This document shows, piece by piece, positions 1 through 7,417 of a DNA stretch of 21,316 nucleotides. Below the pieces are notes generated by a model, which was not told the DNA's origin, searched no databases, and saw only the letters and a program-made list of their open reading frames with translations. Every line of letters begins with the position of its first letter. Positions within the stretch are counted from its first letter, which is position 1. Both the position numbers and the translations under genes were made by a program. The stretch covers positions 1-21,316 of the forward strand of contig JANXXY010000254.1 of NCBI GenBank assembly GCA_025350365.1, in the 5' to 3' direction. This DNA is from Bacteroidales bacterium. Lineage in GTDB: Bacteria > Bacteroidota > Bacteroidia > Bacteroidales > JAAUTT01.

Positions 1-351
1 GTAGATTTTGATGGAACAATTGTTGTTGAGAAATTTCCGGATATTGGAGAAGAATTGCCGAATTGTTTTCAAACATTGAAACGCCTTAAAAAAAACGGTC
101 ACAAACTGATTCTTTGGACTTGCAGGGCTGATAATCTTTCCAATACTAATGGACGGAAAGTATTAACTGAAGCTATAGAATATTGCAAAGCCAAAGGACT
201 GGAATTCGATTGCATAAATGCTAATATCCCCGAACTTGGTGTAAATCCTTTACCTAAAATATATGCAGACTATTATATCGACGATCGCAATCTATTTTCA
301 AAAATTGATTGGTATGAAATTGAAACGTTACTTGGACGTGCTCTTGAATAA
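1..351 (+). CDS. HAD-fold hydrolase-like protein, 5' end outside window
   Basis: The reading frame is open from base 1, so the gene starts upstream of the window; the TTG at 55 is an internal codon. The visible part begins VDFDGT, the HAD motif I (DxDGT) with the nucleophile and acid/base aspartates. It continues with LILWTCR, where the Thr fits motif II, and ends with YADYYIDDRN, a motif IV-like acidic pair. There is no room for a large cap domain, so this is a minimal HAD fold of about 120 residues. It resembles small Bacteroides proteins of the BT0820 type, whose substrate is unknown to me; no specific phosphatase activity should be assumed. It stops at the base of a bidirectional terminator shared with the convergent transporter gene. 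Confidence 0.8.
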   Translation, partial: VDFDGTIVVEKFPDIGEELPNCFQTLKRLKKNGHKLILWTCRADNLSNTNGRKVLTEAIEYCKAKGLEFDCINANIPELGVNPLPKIYADYYIDDRNLFSKIDWYEIETLLGRALE

Positions 352-384
352 AAAAGTCCCTGGAAAATCCCCGGGACTTTTTTA
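351..384. terminator. Bidirectional intrinsic terminator
   Basis: AAAAAGTCCC (351-360) pairs with GGGACTTTTT (373-382) around a 12-nt loop. The A-tract on the left and T-tract on the right give a U-run on whichever strand is transcribed. It lies between the convergent HAD gene (ends 351) and the sugar transporter gene (ends 428, minus strand), so it can serve both. Confidence 0.85.
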
Positions 385-427
385 TTTAATAATATCAATA
401 ATTTAATTGACTGTTAATTATAAAAAC

Positions 428-1765
428 CTATCGTTTTTTGCTTCCTACTAATGCAAAAAACGTAATGTAAGCGTAGCAGAAAACCGGAAGAATAAATGCC
501 CAGCGCACTCCCACATTGTCGGTAATAATTCCCATTAAAACAGGAACAACCGCCCCGCCCACAATCAAAGTGTTGATAATACCAGAAGCCATACTCATTT
601 CACTATTATCAAGTCCATCAACACTTAAAGCAAAAATATTTGGAAACATTACAGAATTGAAGAAACCAATTGATATTACTGCCCACAATGCTACCATACC
701 TGAACTACCCATGGTAACAAGTTCCAAAATAGCTGCAATCACAGCGAAAACAGCTAATGTAATGCTGGTACGACTTCTCCCAAGAAGCATGGCTAAAAAG
801 TTAACAGCTGAAATTCCCAGGAATATTAAACCATCGTTAGTACTATATCCTGTTATATACCAGCCTGCTATAAATGCAAATAACAAAACTAAAGCCACAT
901 AAGTGTATTTTTTAGTATTGTCTGAAATTTTCGACAACATAATTGAGCCGAAGAATCGTCCAATCATGGCACCACCCCAATAAATAGCAGCATATTTGGC
1001 TGCAATAGCAGTAGTTAAACCACCAAGATGAGGGGCAGTTAAATAGGGTACAATCATTGCAGCAGTTCCAACTTCGGCTCCAACATAACAGAAAATTCCA
1101 ACTGCACCAAGAATTACATGAGGATATTTCCATACACTTTTCTTTTTTTCTCCACCTTGGGTTGAAATTTCAGGCAATCTTAAAAAGAAAATACCAATAC
1201 CGATAAGGATTACTAATGTACCAATAATTAGGAATGGAACCTGAACTGCTTTTGCTCCCATTGCTGAAGCAGCTGAGGTAAATACAAATACACTTAAAAG
1301 TAACGGTGCAATGGTTGTTCCAATTGAATTCAGAGCCTGAACTAAATTTAAACGACCTGAAGAGGTTTCAGGAGCTCCTAAAACAGCAACGTAAGGATTT
1401 GCAGCTGTTTGAAGAAATACTACACCTGATGCCATAATGAAAATTGCAACTAAAAAGAATGGATAAGAAGGGATATTGGCTGCCGGAAAAAATAAAAAAC
1501 TACCGATACCAACCATAAATAGTCCCATAATTACCCCCATTTTGTATCCAATTTTTTTAATAATGGTTCCGCAAACAAAGGATAATAAAAAATAAGTGAA
1601 AAAGAATACTCCATTAACTAACTGAGCCATAAACTCACTCAATTGAAATACTTCTTTCACCTTTGCACTTAAAGTGATGTTAAATGTGGTAACAAAACCA
1701 AAAATGAAAAAAATTGTTGCCATGAAGGCCATTCCTACCCCTAGTGTGTTTTTCTGCTGTGACAT
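428..1765 (-). CDS. Sugar/H+ symporter, MFS FHS family (GluP/FucP-like)
   Basis: A 445-residue inner-membrane permease with about 12 hydrophobic segments. Family hallmarks are FIFGFVTTFN in helix 1, LVNGVFFFTYF around residue 50, and ANPYVAVLGAPETSSGRLN at 122-140, the signature of the fucose-galactose-glucose:H+ symporter family. Known members (E. coli FucP, Brucella GluP) import hexoses with protons. The exact sugar cannot be read from sequence; glucose/galactose is favoured over fucose because no fucose catabolic genes are nearby and the divergent neighbour is zwf-pgl, which handles glucose 6-phosphate. The start ATG (1763-1765) gives a normal-length protein with a short cytoplasmic N-terminus. 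A CAAAATTTA sequence around 1815-1823 is a near-miss to an inverted TAnnTTTG -7 box and might be its promoter. Length and motifs are intact. Confidence 0.88.
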   Translation of the reverse strand: MSQQKNTLGVGMAFMATIFFIFGFVTTFNITLSAKVKEVFQLSEFMAQLVNGVFFFTYFLLSFVCGTIIKKIGYKMGVIMGLFMVGIGSFLFFPAANIPSYPFFLVAIFIMASGVVFLQTAANPYVAVLGAPETSSGRLNLVQALNSIGTTIAPLLLSVFVFTSAASAMGAKAVQVPFLIIGTLVILIGIGIFFLRLPEISTQGGEKKKSVWKYPHVILGAVGIFCYVGAEVGTAAMIVPYLTAPHLGGLTTAIAAKYAAIYWGGAMIGRFFGSIMLSKISDNTKKYTYVALVLLFAFIAGWYITGYSTNDGLIFLGISAVNFLAMLLGRSRTSITLAVFAVIAAILELVTMGSSGMVALWAVISIGFFNSVMFPNIFALSVDGLDNSEMSMASGIINTLIVGGAVVPVLMGIITDNVGVRWAFILPVFCYAYITFFALVGSKKR

Positions 1766-2000
1766 AATGTTACTTTATTGGTTAAATATGTGGTTAAAAA
1801 ATCAGTTAATTATACAAAATTTAGCTGAATTACTTTGACCATTCTCAAAAGATTTTTTTGACCGATGATAATCAAAATTTTGAAGCAACATAGTTTATTA
1901 TCTATTAGCATGTTATTTAAACCATGAATAATTTTTTGAATCATCCTACTATTCGTTTCTGAGAAAAATGGTACTTTTATTGAGAAAAATGATGGATTGT

Positions 2001-3542
2001 ATGGCAAAGAAAAATGATGGATTAATATTAGTGATTTTTGGGGCTTCAGGCGATCTTACTCTGAGAAAACTAATTCCCGCTTTATGCGATTTAAGTAATC
2101 AAAACCTGCTTCCTAAAAATTACGCAATACTCGGAGTTGGAAGAACAGAAATGAACGATTCCACCTTTCGTGAAAAAATGCATGAAGGCATACAAAAATT
2201 CATTCCTAATACGATTTGTGCTGCAAAGCCAGTTAATGATGAATTTATAGAACGTTTACATTATGTATCAATTAATACTTCCGATAGCAATGATTATAGT
2301 ATTCTTAACCAAAAAATTACAAACTTGGATAACAAGTTTAATGCAGGCGGTCGTTATTTGTTTTATCTGGCCACCCCGCCGGACTTATACGAAACCATTA
2401 TTAATAATATCGGATTGCAAAATCTTAATAAAAGTCCTCAAACTGATGCCTGGAGAAGAATAATTGTTGAAAAACCTTTTGGGAATGACCTTGCATCGGC
2501 AAAAGCCTTAAATAAAAAAATTTTAGAAGTATTTAATGAAGATCAGATTTACCGCATCGATCACTATCTTGGCAAGGAAAGTGTTCAAAATATTATGGTA
2601 ACCAGGTTTTCAAACGGAATTTTTGAACCTTTATGGAACAGAAATTTTATTGACCACATTGAAATAACCTCTTCTGAAAATATTGGTGTTGAAAGCCGAG
2701 GAGGGTACTACGATCATTCGGGCGCATTGAGAGATATGATTCAAAATCATCTGTTACAATTGGTTGCATTGATAGCGATGGAACCACCCGCGGTAGCAGA
2801 ATCCAAATCGATACATAATGAAACAATTAAAGTCTTTCAGTCGATGAGACCGTTAACCATTAAGGATATTAAGAATAATATTATTCGTGGACAATATACA
2901 TCATCAAAGATTAAAGGTGTTAAAGTACTTGGTTATCGCGAAGAAAACAATGTAAATACTGCTTCGAAAACAGAGACCTATGTGGCGATGAAGTTTTTTA
3001 TTGACAATTGGCGGTGGAGCGGTGTTCCTTTTTATATTCGAACTGGTAAACGATTGCCAATCAGGGTAACTGAACTTGTTGTTCACTTCAAACCAAGTCC
3101 TCATGTGTTATTTACCAAAGAGACAGGTGTTCCAATGCTATCTAATCAATTAGTTATTCGTATTCAGCCAGATGAAGGTATTCTTTTAAAGTTTGGAATG
3201 AAGGTTCCGGGAGCTGGTTTCAAAGTTCAGGAAGTGGGCATGGATTTTCATTACTCACAGCTTTCGAATTCGCCATTGCCTGATGCCTATGGTCGACTGC
3301 TTCTGGACTGTATTTTAGGTGATTCTACTCTTTTTTCGAGAGGTGATGCATTAGAAGCTACGTGGCAATTTATTGATCACATTTTAACTGCCTGGCATGA
3401 AAATCCCGATATAAAACTTTACGGGTATCCGGCAGGAACCTGGGGACCTGATAATGCCGATGAATTAATTGACAGTCCTGAGCGTACTTGGCGATACCCT
3501 TGCAAAAACCTGACGGCAGATGTTAATTTTTGTGAATTATAA
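2001..3542 (+). CDS. zwf: Glucose-6-phosphate 1-dehydrogenase
   Basis: Oxidises glucose 6-phosphate to 6-phosphogluconolactone with NAD(P)+, the first step of the oxidative pentose phosphate pathway, in the cytoplasm. With the ATG at 2001 the protein has 513 residues. The nucleotide-binding GASGDLT is at 14-20, the substrate signature RIDHYLGKE at 185-193, and the catalytic region GGYYDHSGALRDMIQNH follows. In-frame ATGs also exist at 1968, 1989 and 1992 (up to 524 residues). The 2001 start is preferred because it leaves the short N-terminus before VIFGASGDL that is usual in this family, but 1989 cannot be excluded. The stop overlaps the pgl start by one base (TAATG), so the two are translationally coupled. 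The third pathway gene, gnd, often beside these in Bacteroidota, is absent here. Confidence 0.95.
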   Translation: MAKKNDGLILVIFGASGDLTLRKLIPALCDLSNQNLLPKNYAILGVGRTEMNDSTFREKMHEGIQKFIPNTICAAKPVNDEFIERLHYVSINTSDSNDYSILNQKITNLDNKFNAGGRYLFYLATPPDLYETIINNIGLQNLNKSPQTDAWRRIIVEKPFGNDLASAKALNKKILEVFNEDQIYRIDHYLGKESVQNIMVTRFSNGIFEPLWNRNFIDHIEITSSENIGVESRGGYYDHSGALRDMIQNHLLQLVALIAMEPPAVAESKSIHNETIKVFQSMRPLTIKDIKNNIIRGQYTSSKIKGVKVLGYREENNVNTASKTETYVAMKFFIDNWRWSGVPFYIRTGKRLPIRVTELVVHFKPSPHVLFTKETGVPMLSNQLVIRIQPDEGILLKFGMKVPGAGFKVQEVGMDFHYSQLSNSPLPDAYGRLLLDCILGDSTLFSRGDALEATWQFIDHILTAWHENPDIKLYGYPAGTWGPDNADELIDSPERTWRYPCKNLTADVNFCEL

Positions 3543-4303
3543 TGAAGACGACTATGAAGACCTATTTTAAAACACAAGTATTATCAAATTCAGTGGAAAC
3601 ATCCGAACGGTTGGCTATGGATTTGATAAGATACATCCAAAATATGATTCGGTATAGGGATTGTATATATTTAGCCTTATCAGGAGGATCAACGCCGCAG
3701 TTATTATTTGAAATACTCTCCCGTGATTTTTCCAAAGCTATTGACTGGAATCGTGTGCATTTTTTCTGGGTTGATGAAAGATGTGTACCCTTCAGTGATC
3801 AGGAAAGTAATTATGGTAACGCAACATCATTTCTTTTTAGCAAGATTGCCATTGATAAGGACAATATTCACCCAATTCATGGTGCTGATGATCCTTTGAA
3901 TGAGGCAGTCCGTTATACTGGGGAAATCCTTTCAATTGTTCCTTGTCATAAAAATTTCCCCGTATTCGATCTGGTACTTTTAGGAATGGGTAACGATGGC
4001 CATACAGCTTCTATTTTTCCGGGTCAGCTTAACCTTTTTGAAACAAATTCTATTTGTACGGTAACACATCAGCCCGAAACATGTCAAAGAAGAATCACAT
4101 TAACCGGGCGCGTCATTAATAATGCCAGTGAAATTGTTTTTCTTGTTACAGGAAAACAGAAGGCGGAAAAAGTAAAGTCAATCATAAATGAAGAGACAGA
4201 ATCATCTTTATTCCCTGCAAAAAAGATCGTTCCTGTTACCGGAAATTTATCCTGGTATCTTGATAAACAATCAGCTGCCTATATTGATATTAAAATGTCG
4301 TAA
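3542..4303 (+). CDS. pgl: 6-phosphogluconolactonase (DevB/SOL type)
   Basis: Hydrolyses 6-phosphogluconolactone to 6-phosphogluconate, directly after zwf in the pathway. The 253-residue protein has the expected NagB-like Rossmann fold motifs: SGGSTP at 47-52, WVDER at 76-80 and GMGNDGHTAS at 148-157, the last carrying the active-site His. There is no signal peptide. The start ATG overlaps the zwf stop by one base; a second in-frame ATG at 3554 is possible. The operon order zwf-pgl and the overlap support co-translation. A second, structurally unrelated lactonase of the YbhE beta-propeller type lies at 7418-8599; it is exported and so should not replace this enzyme. Confidence 0.93.
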   Translation: MKTTMKTYFKTQVLSNSVETSERLAMDLIRYIQNMIRYRDCIYLALSGGSTPQLLFEILSRDFSKAIDWNRVHFFWVDERCVPFSDQESNYGNATSFLFSKIAIDKDNIHPIHGADDPLNEAVRYTGEILSIVPCHKNFPVFDLVLLGMGNDGHTASIFPGQLNLFETNSICTVTHQPETCQRRITLTGRVINNASEIVFLVTGKQKAEKVKSIINEETESSLFPAKKIVPVTGNLSWYLDKQSAAYIDIKMS

Positions 4304-4351
4304 GTTTGAAGAAAGTACGCAGTCCTAAGTTCCAAGTAATGATTACTATTA

Positions 4352-5269
4352 TCAGGAAATTTCGTCGATAATAAATGGCGTCTGTTGATAAACGTAATAG
4401 TTTAACCAATTGGCAAACAACAAACTTGCATGACCCTTCCATAAGGCTCGAGGATTTTTATTTGGATCGTCTCCGATGAAATAATTTTTTGGAACATCAA
4501 TTGGAAGTCCTTTTGCAATATCACGGTCGTACTCCTGCTTCAACGTAACCAAATCATATTCCGAATGACCGGTAACAAATACTTGTTTTCCATCACGCGA
4601 AACTACAATGTAAACCCCTGCTTCAGCTGATTCTGAGGCAATTTCCAGTTCACTGATTTTGAGAATATCTTCTCTTGAAATGTCAGTATGACGAGAGTGT
4701 GGTGCCATAAATTCATCATCAAAGCCTCGTACCAATGGAATCTTCGAATTATTTACCCGATGCTGAAATACGCCAAAAATTTTTTTGTCTACTGCATGTT
4801 TTTGAATTCCGTAATGATGGTATAAACCTGCCTGTGCTGCCCAGCATATGTAAAAGGTGGATGTTACGTGATATTTTGCCCAGTCCATGATCTCCTGAAT
4901 TTCTCCCCAATAACTAACATCTTCAAATTCAAGATGTTCAACAGGAGCGCCAGTAATGATAAGTCCGTCGAATTTCTGATTTTTTATTTGATCGAAATTC
5001 ATATAAAATGTTTCCAGATGAAGTTGCGATGTATTTTTCGAAACATGATTTTTAATGTTAAGCAATGATATCTCAGCCTGTAATGGTGAATTTGATAACA
5101 TTCTTAGCAGTTGAATTTCAGTGGTAACTTTTACTGGCATCAAATTTAATATGGCTATTCGCAAAGGTCTTATGTCCTGATGAATAGCTCTGGATTCGGT
5201 CATTATAAATATATTTTCTTCCTTCAGAACATCGATGGCAGGAAGATTATCAGGTACGTTTAAAGGCAT
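4352..5269 (-). CDS. metA: Homoserine O-acyltransferase, probably acetyl-CoA dependent
   Basis: Activates L-homoserine by O-acylation at the entry to methionine synthesis (cytoplasm). The 305-residue protein is collinear with E. coli MetA: nucleophile Cys142 in YICWAAQA, and His235 and Glu237 in VTGHSEYD. Position 111, which is Gly in the succinyl-CoA-using E. coli enzyme, is Glu here (TGAPVEHLEF). In characterised family members Glu111 goes with acetyl-CoA use, so the product is predicted to be O-acetylhomoserine even though automatic annotation would say succinyltransferase. The gene converges on zwf-pgl across 48 bp. A TATTTTTG -7 box and a 13-bp dyad sit just upstream. I found no recognisable SAM riboswitch. 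Confidence 0.93.
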   Translation of the reverse strand: MPLNVPDNLPAIDVLKEENIFIMTESRAIHQDIRPLRIAILNLMPVKVTTEIQLLRMLSNSPLQAEISLLNIKNHVSKNTSQLHLETFYMNFDQIKNQKFDGLIITGAPVEHLEFEDVSYWGEIQEIMDWAKYHVTSTFYICWAAQAGLYHHYGIQKHAVDKKIFGVFQHRVNNSKIPLVRGFDDEFMAPHSRHTDISREDILKISELEIASESAEAGVYIVVSRDGKQVFVTGHSEYDLVTLKQEYDRDIAKGLPIDVPKNYFIGDDPNKNPRALWKGHASLLFANWLNYYVYQQTPFIIDEIS

Positions 5270-5283
5270 AGATTATTTTTTTA

Positions 5284-5310
5284 CAAAAATAGTGAAAAAT
5301 GGCGACCATT
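5284..5310 (-). promoter_or_regulatory. Putative metA promoter with overlapping dyad
   Basis: Read on the minus strand, 5291-5284 is TATTTTTG, an exact Bacteroidota TAnnTTTG -7 box about 15 bp before the metA start. Immediately upstream, 5298-5310 (AATGGCGACCATT) is a 5+3+5 perfect dyad, placed where a repressor could block polymerase. No good -33 TTTG was seen. The methionine-repressor interpretation is inference only. Confidence 0.45.
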
Positions 5311-5497
5311 AAAAAAATGTAAAACCTTTTGTAATCATCATTAACTAATTTGTTTGTTAAAGTAAGATGGAATACTCCTAATGCTGATTATTTCATAATT
5401 ATGTTTGTTATTAAATTTATAATTCATTGGTTGTTTCTTAACTAAAGGTTTGGTGTATTTATGTACAATTATTATCTTACTCACAAATTAATTTTTT

Positions 5498-6202
5498 ATG
5501 ATACGGCCTTTTATTTTTATGGTATTTATTTTTTTATTTTCCGGATTTTTACACGCCCAGAAAATGAATAAGGGTGATTCTATTATCCTAAGAACTTATT
5601 GGAATAAAATATCTATCAAAGCAATTGGGTCGGAAGGCGATTTTTTATATAACGGGATAGACAATTACCTCAAAATTATTTGCCCGGATAACTATTCAAG
5701 TAACCTAAATATTTTTCCAGGTGTAAATAATGGAAAGATTTTCAAAATTGATGACAACTATCTCACTATCCCAAAATATGCAGGGCGTTCATTTGTTACT
5801 ACTTATTATATTAATGAAAATAATGACACCTTAATAATTGGTAAAAAGCAATTTGTGGTTTTACCAATTCCTTACCCTGTGCTATGTGTTGGCAAAACGA
5901 TAATAAGGGAAAAAAGCAGAATTAACAGGAGTGTATTTTTCACTTCTGACTCACTAAAGCTTTTTTTTACGGACGATTTCCCCGAAAGTGATAAATGGAC
6001 TAAAATTGAGCGATTTATGATAGGATATACTTATGGAGGCATTTATATTTCGTTGAATAATGAGGGTCCAATAATATCTTCCAAAACACTTGATTTTATT
6101 AGAAAGCTTCCTCCCGGACAGGAGCTGGTTATTAAAGTTAACTCCATCACGCCATCACAGGTAATGACTTATTTACCACTTATACGATTCAAAATTTTAT
6201 AA
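5498..6202 (+). CDS. Secreted protein resembling GldM C-terminal domains
   Basis: This 234-residue protein has a clear signal peptide (MIRPFIFMVFIFLFSGFLHA, cleavage before or after Gln21). Its first half, with LYNGIDNYLKI followed by a short beta-rich stretch ending in KQFVV, looks like the Ig-like third domain of GldM. The second half, with LPIPYPVLCVG, a central beta region and LPPGQELVIKVNSITPS, looks like the GldM C-terminal domain that ends near the secretion channel. The family's N-terminal transmembrane helix and long helical bundle are missing, and no gldK, gldL or gldN neighbours are present. It is therefore an orphan periplasmic or surface domain protein, not the type IX motor subunit. 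It stands alone between divergent metA and convergent htrA. The assignment rests on pattern similarity alone; function unknown. Confidence 0.6.
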   Translation: MIRPFIFMVFIFLFSGFLHAQKMNKGDSIILRTYWNKISIKAIGSEGDFLYNGIDNYLKIICPDNYSSNLNIFPGVNNGKIFKIDDNYLTIPKYAGRSFVTTYYINENNDTLIIGKKQFVVLPIPYPVLCVGKTIIREKSRINRSVFFTSDSLKLFFTDDFPESDKWTKIERFMIGYTYGGIYISLNNEGPIISSKTLDFIRKLPPGQELVIKVNSITPSQVMTYLPLIRFKIL

Positions 6203-6234
6203 AAAAAATAGTAATGCCATATTAAGTCTTGGTT

Positions 6235-7248
6235 CTAAGAAACTTGAAGCTCTCCGGCAATTACTTTAATATTGGTTTTTAGATTATTACGTAATACTGT
6301 CATGTCAATAACCTTACCAATCATATCTTCATTTAAGAGTCGATGCAGATCCTCTACGGAATGTATAACCATTTGATTTAAACCAACAATAATATCTCCG
6401 ATGAATAGATCGGAATTATAAACCCCATCGAATCGTTCTTTTTCGGCAATATACACTCCACTTTGTGTGTCCAGTTTATTGTAGGAAGTGATACGATCTG
6501 TTAAGTGAATTGTTTGGCCGGAAATTCCAATAAAAGCCCGTTTTACCTTCCCTTCAAGAACAATTTTCCCTATTATATAACGAGCCAGATTGGAGGATAC
6601 TGCAAAACATAACCCTTGTGCCATAGCAATAATGGCAGTGTTAACTCCAATTACTTCGCCATTGGAATTTACCAATGGCCCCCCGGAATTGCCTGGATTT
6701 AATGCAGCATCAGTTTGTATTACATTTTCGATCATTCTACCTGTTTCGGAACGCAGTGTTCTGCCGAGTGCACTAACTACGCCTGCCGTAACGGTATAAT
6801 TAAATCCAAAAGGATTTCCTACTGCAATAGCCATCTGACCAACCTGTAAAGCATCAGAATTACCGAAACGTAAAGCTTTTAAAGCTGTTGCGTCAATTTT
6901 TAATACTGCCAGATCGGTATACGGATCAAATCCGATAATCTCTGGCTGAAATGATCGTCCATCCTGCAAAACAACTGTAATATTTTCAGAGTCTCCGGCT
7001 ACATGGTTATTAGTAATCAATAAACCATCGGTTGAAATAAGGAATCCGGAACCAAAGGATTCCAATGGTTTCTGCGATTTAGAATCTTTGTCCAAAGCGG
7101 CTTTTTTCTTTACTTTCACTTGCACCACCGAGTTGCTCACCTTCTTTGCAACCTCCACCACTGTTTTTGAATAAGAATCAAGTATTTCAGAATCATTTAG
7201 AAGTATATCGGTATTGGACGTGTCCAAATAATTTGCTATGAATTTCAT
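6235..7248 (-). CDS. HtrA/DegP-like serine protease (S1C) with one PDZ domain
   Basis: A trypsin-like protease with an intact catalytic triad: His82 in ITNNHV, Asp112 in TDLAVLK and Ser188 in LNPGNSGGPL. One PDZ domain follows, from about 235 to 335, containing the GVYI strand and DLFIGDIIVGLN. Family members degrade or refold damaged proteins, normally in the periplasm. Unusually, the N-terminus (MKFIANYLDTSNTDILLNDS) is polar and acidic and shows neither a signal peptide nor a membrane helix, so the protein is predicted cytoplasmic. The ATG at 7246-7248 is preceded by a TAAGTTTG -7 box on the minus strand (7299-7292), which argues against a longer exported form. It has its own promoter and follows the lactonase gene after 169 bp. 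Confidence 0.9.
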   Translation of the reverse strand: MKFIANYLDTSNTDILLNDSEILDSYSKTVVEVAKKVSNSVVQVKVKKKAALDKDSKSQKPLESFGSGFLISTDGLLITNNHVAGDSENITVVLQDGRSFQPEIIGFDPYTDLAVLKIDATALKALRFGNSDALQVGQMAIAVGNPFGFNYTVTAGVVSALGRTLRSETGRMIENVIQTDAALNPGNSGGPLVNSNGEVIGVNTAIIAMAQGLCFAVSSNLARYIIGKIVLEGKVKRAFIGISGQTIHLTDRITSYNKLDTQSGVYIAEKERFDGVYNSDLFIGDIIVGLNQMVIHSVEDLHRLLNEDMIGKVIDMTVLRNNLKTNIKVIAGELQVS

Positions 7249-7291
7249 AAGCTAAAATATTATTTAGATTTATTCTAAACAATTAATGTTC

Positions 7292-7317
7292 CAAACTTAT
7301 AAAATGCCATAATGGCA
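7292..7317 (-). promoter_or_regulatory. Putative htrA promoter and dyad operator
   Basis: On the minus strand 7299-7292 reads TAAGTTTG, matching TAnnTTTG, 43 bp before the protease start. Just upstream, 7305-7317 is a perfect 13-bp dyad TGCCAT-A-ATGGCA overlapping the region where a -33 element would lie, so it is a candidate operator. No clear -33 box was seen. Confidence 0.45.
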
Positions 7318-7417
7318 GGAGAATAATGAGGAAATAGGATAACCGACGGATTAAAACATTTTCGATTAAAACCCAAGCGAGTTCCAACTGTTTCTGAAAT
7401 TTTTAAACATTATAAAC

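Noticed and set aside
516..902. Plus-strand open frame of 128 codons
   Set aside because: It is antisense to the clear sugar transporter gene, shows no domain or signal, and its composition mirrors the membrane-protein codons beneath it.
912..1133. Minus-strand Cys/Trp-rich frame of 73 codons
   Set aside because: It overlaps the transporter in another frame; the unusual Cys and Trp content comes from frame-shifted reading, not from a metal-binding protein.
1810..2007. Minus-strand frame upstream of zwf
   Set aside because: It covers the promoter region and the zwf start, has no family features, and would block both divergent promoters.
4335..4347. AGTAATGATTACT palindrome between pgl and metA
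   Set aside because: Perfect but short (6-bp AT-rich arms) and without a T-tract, so too weak to call a terminator or operator.
5270..5497. Possible SAM riboswitch upstream of metA
   Set aside because: I looked for a conserved multi-helix leader on the minus strand; the -7 box is only about 15 bp from the start, leaving no room for one.
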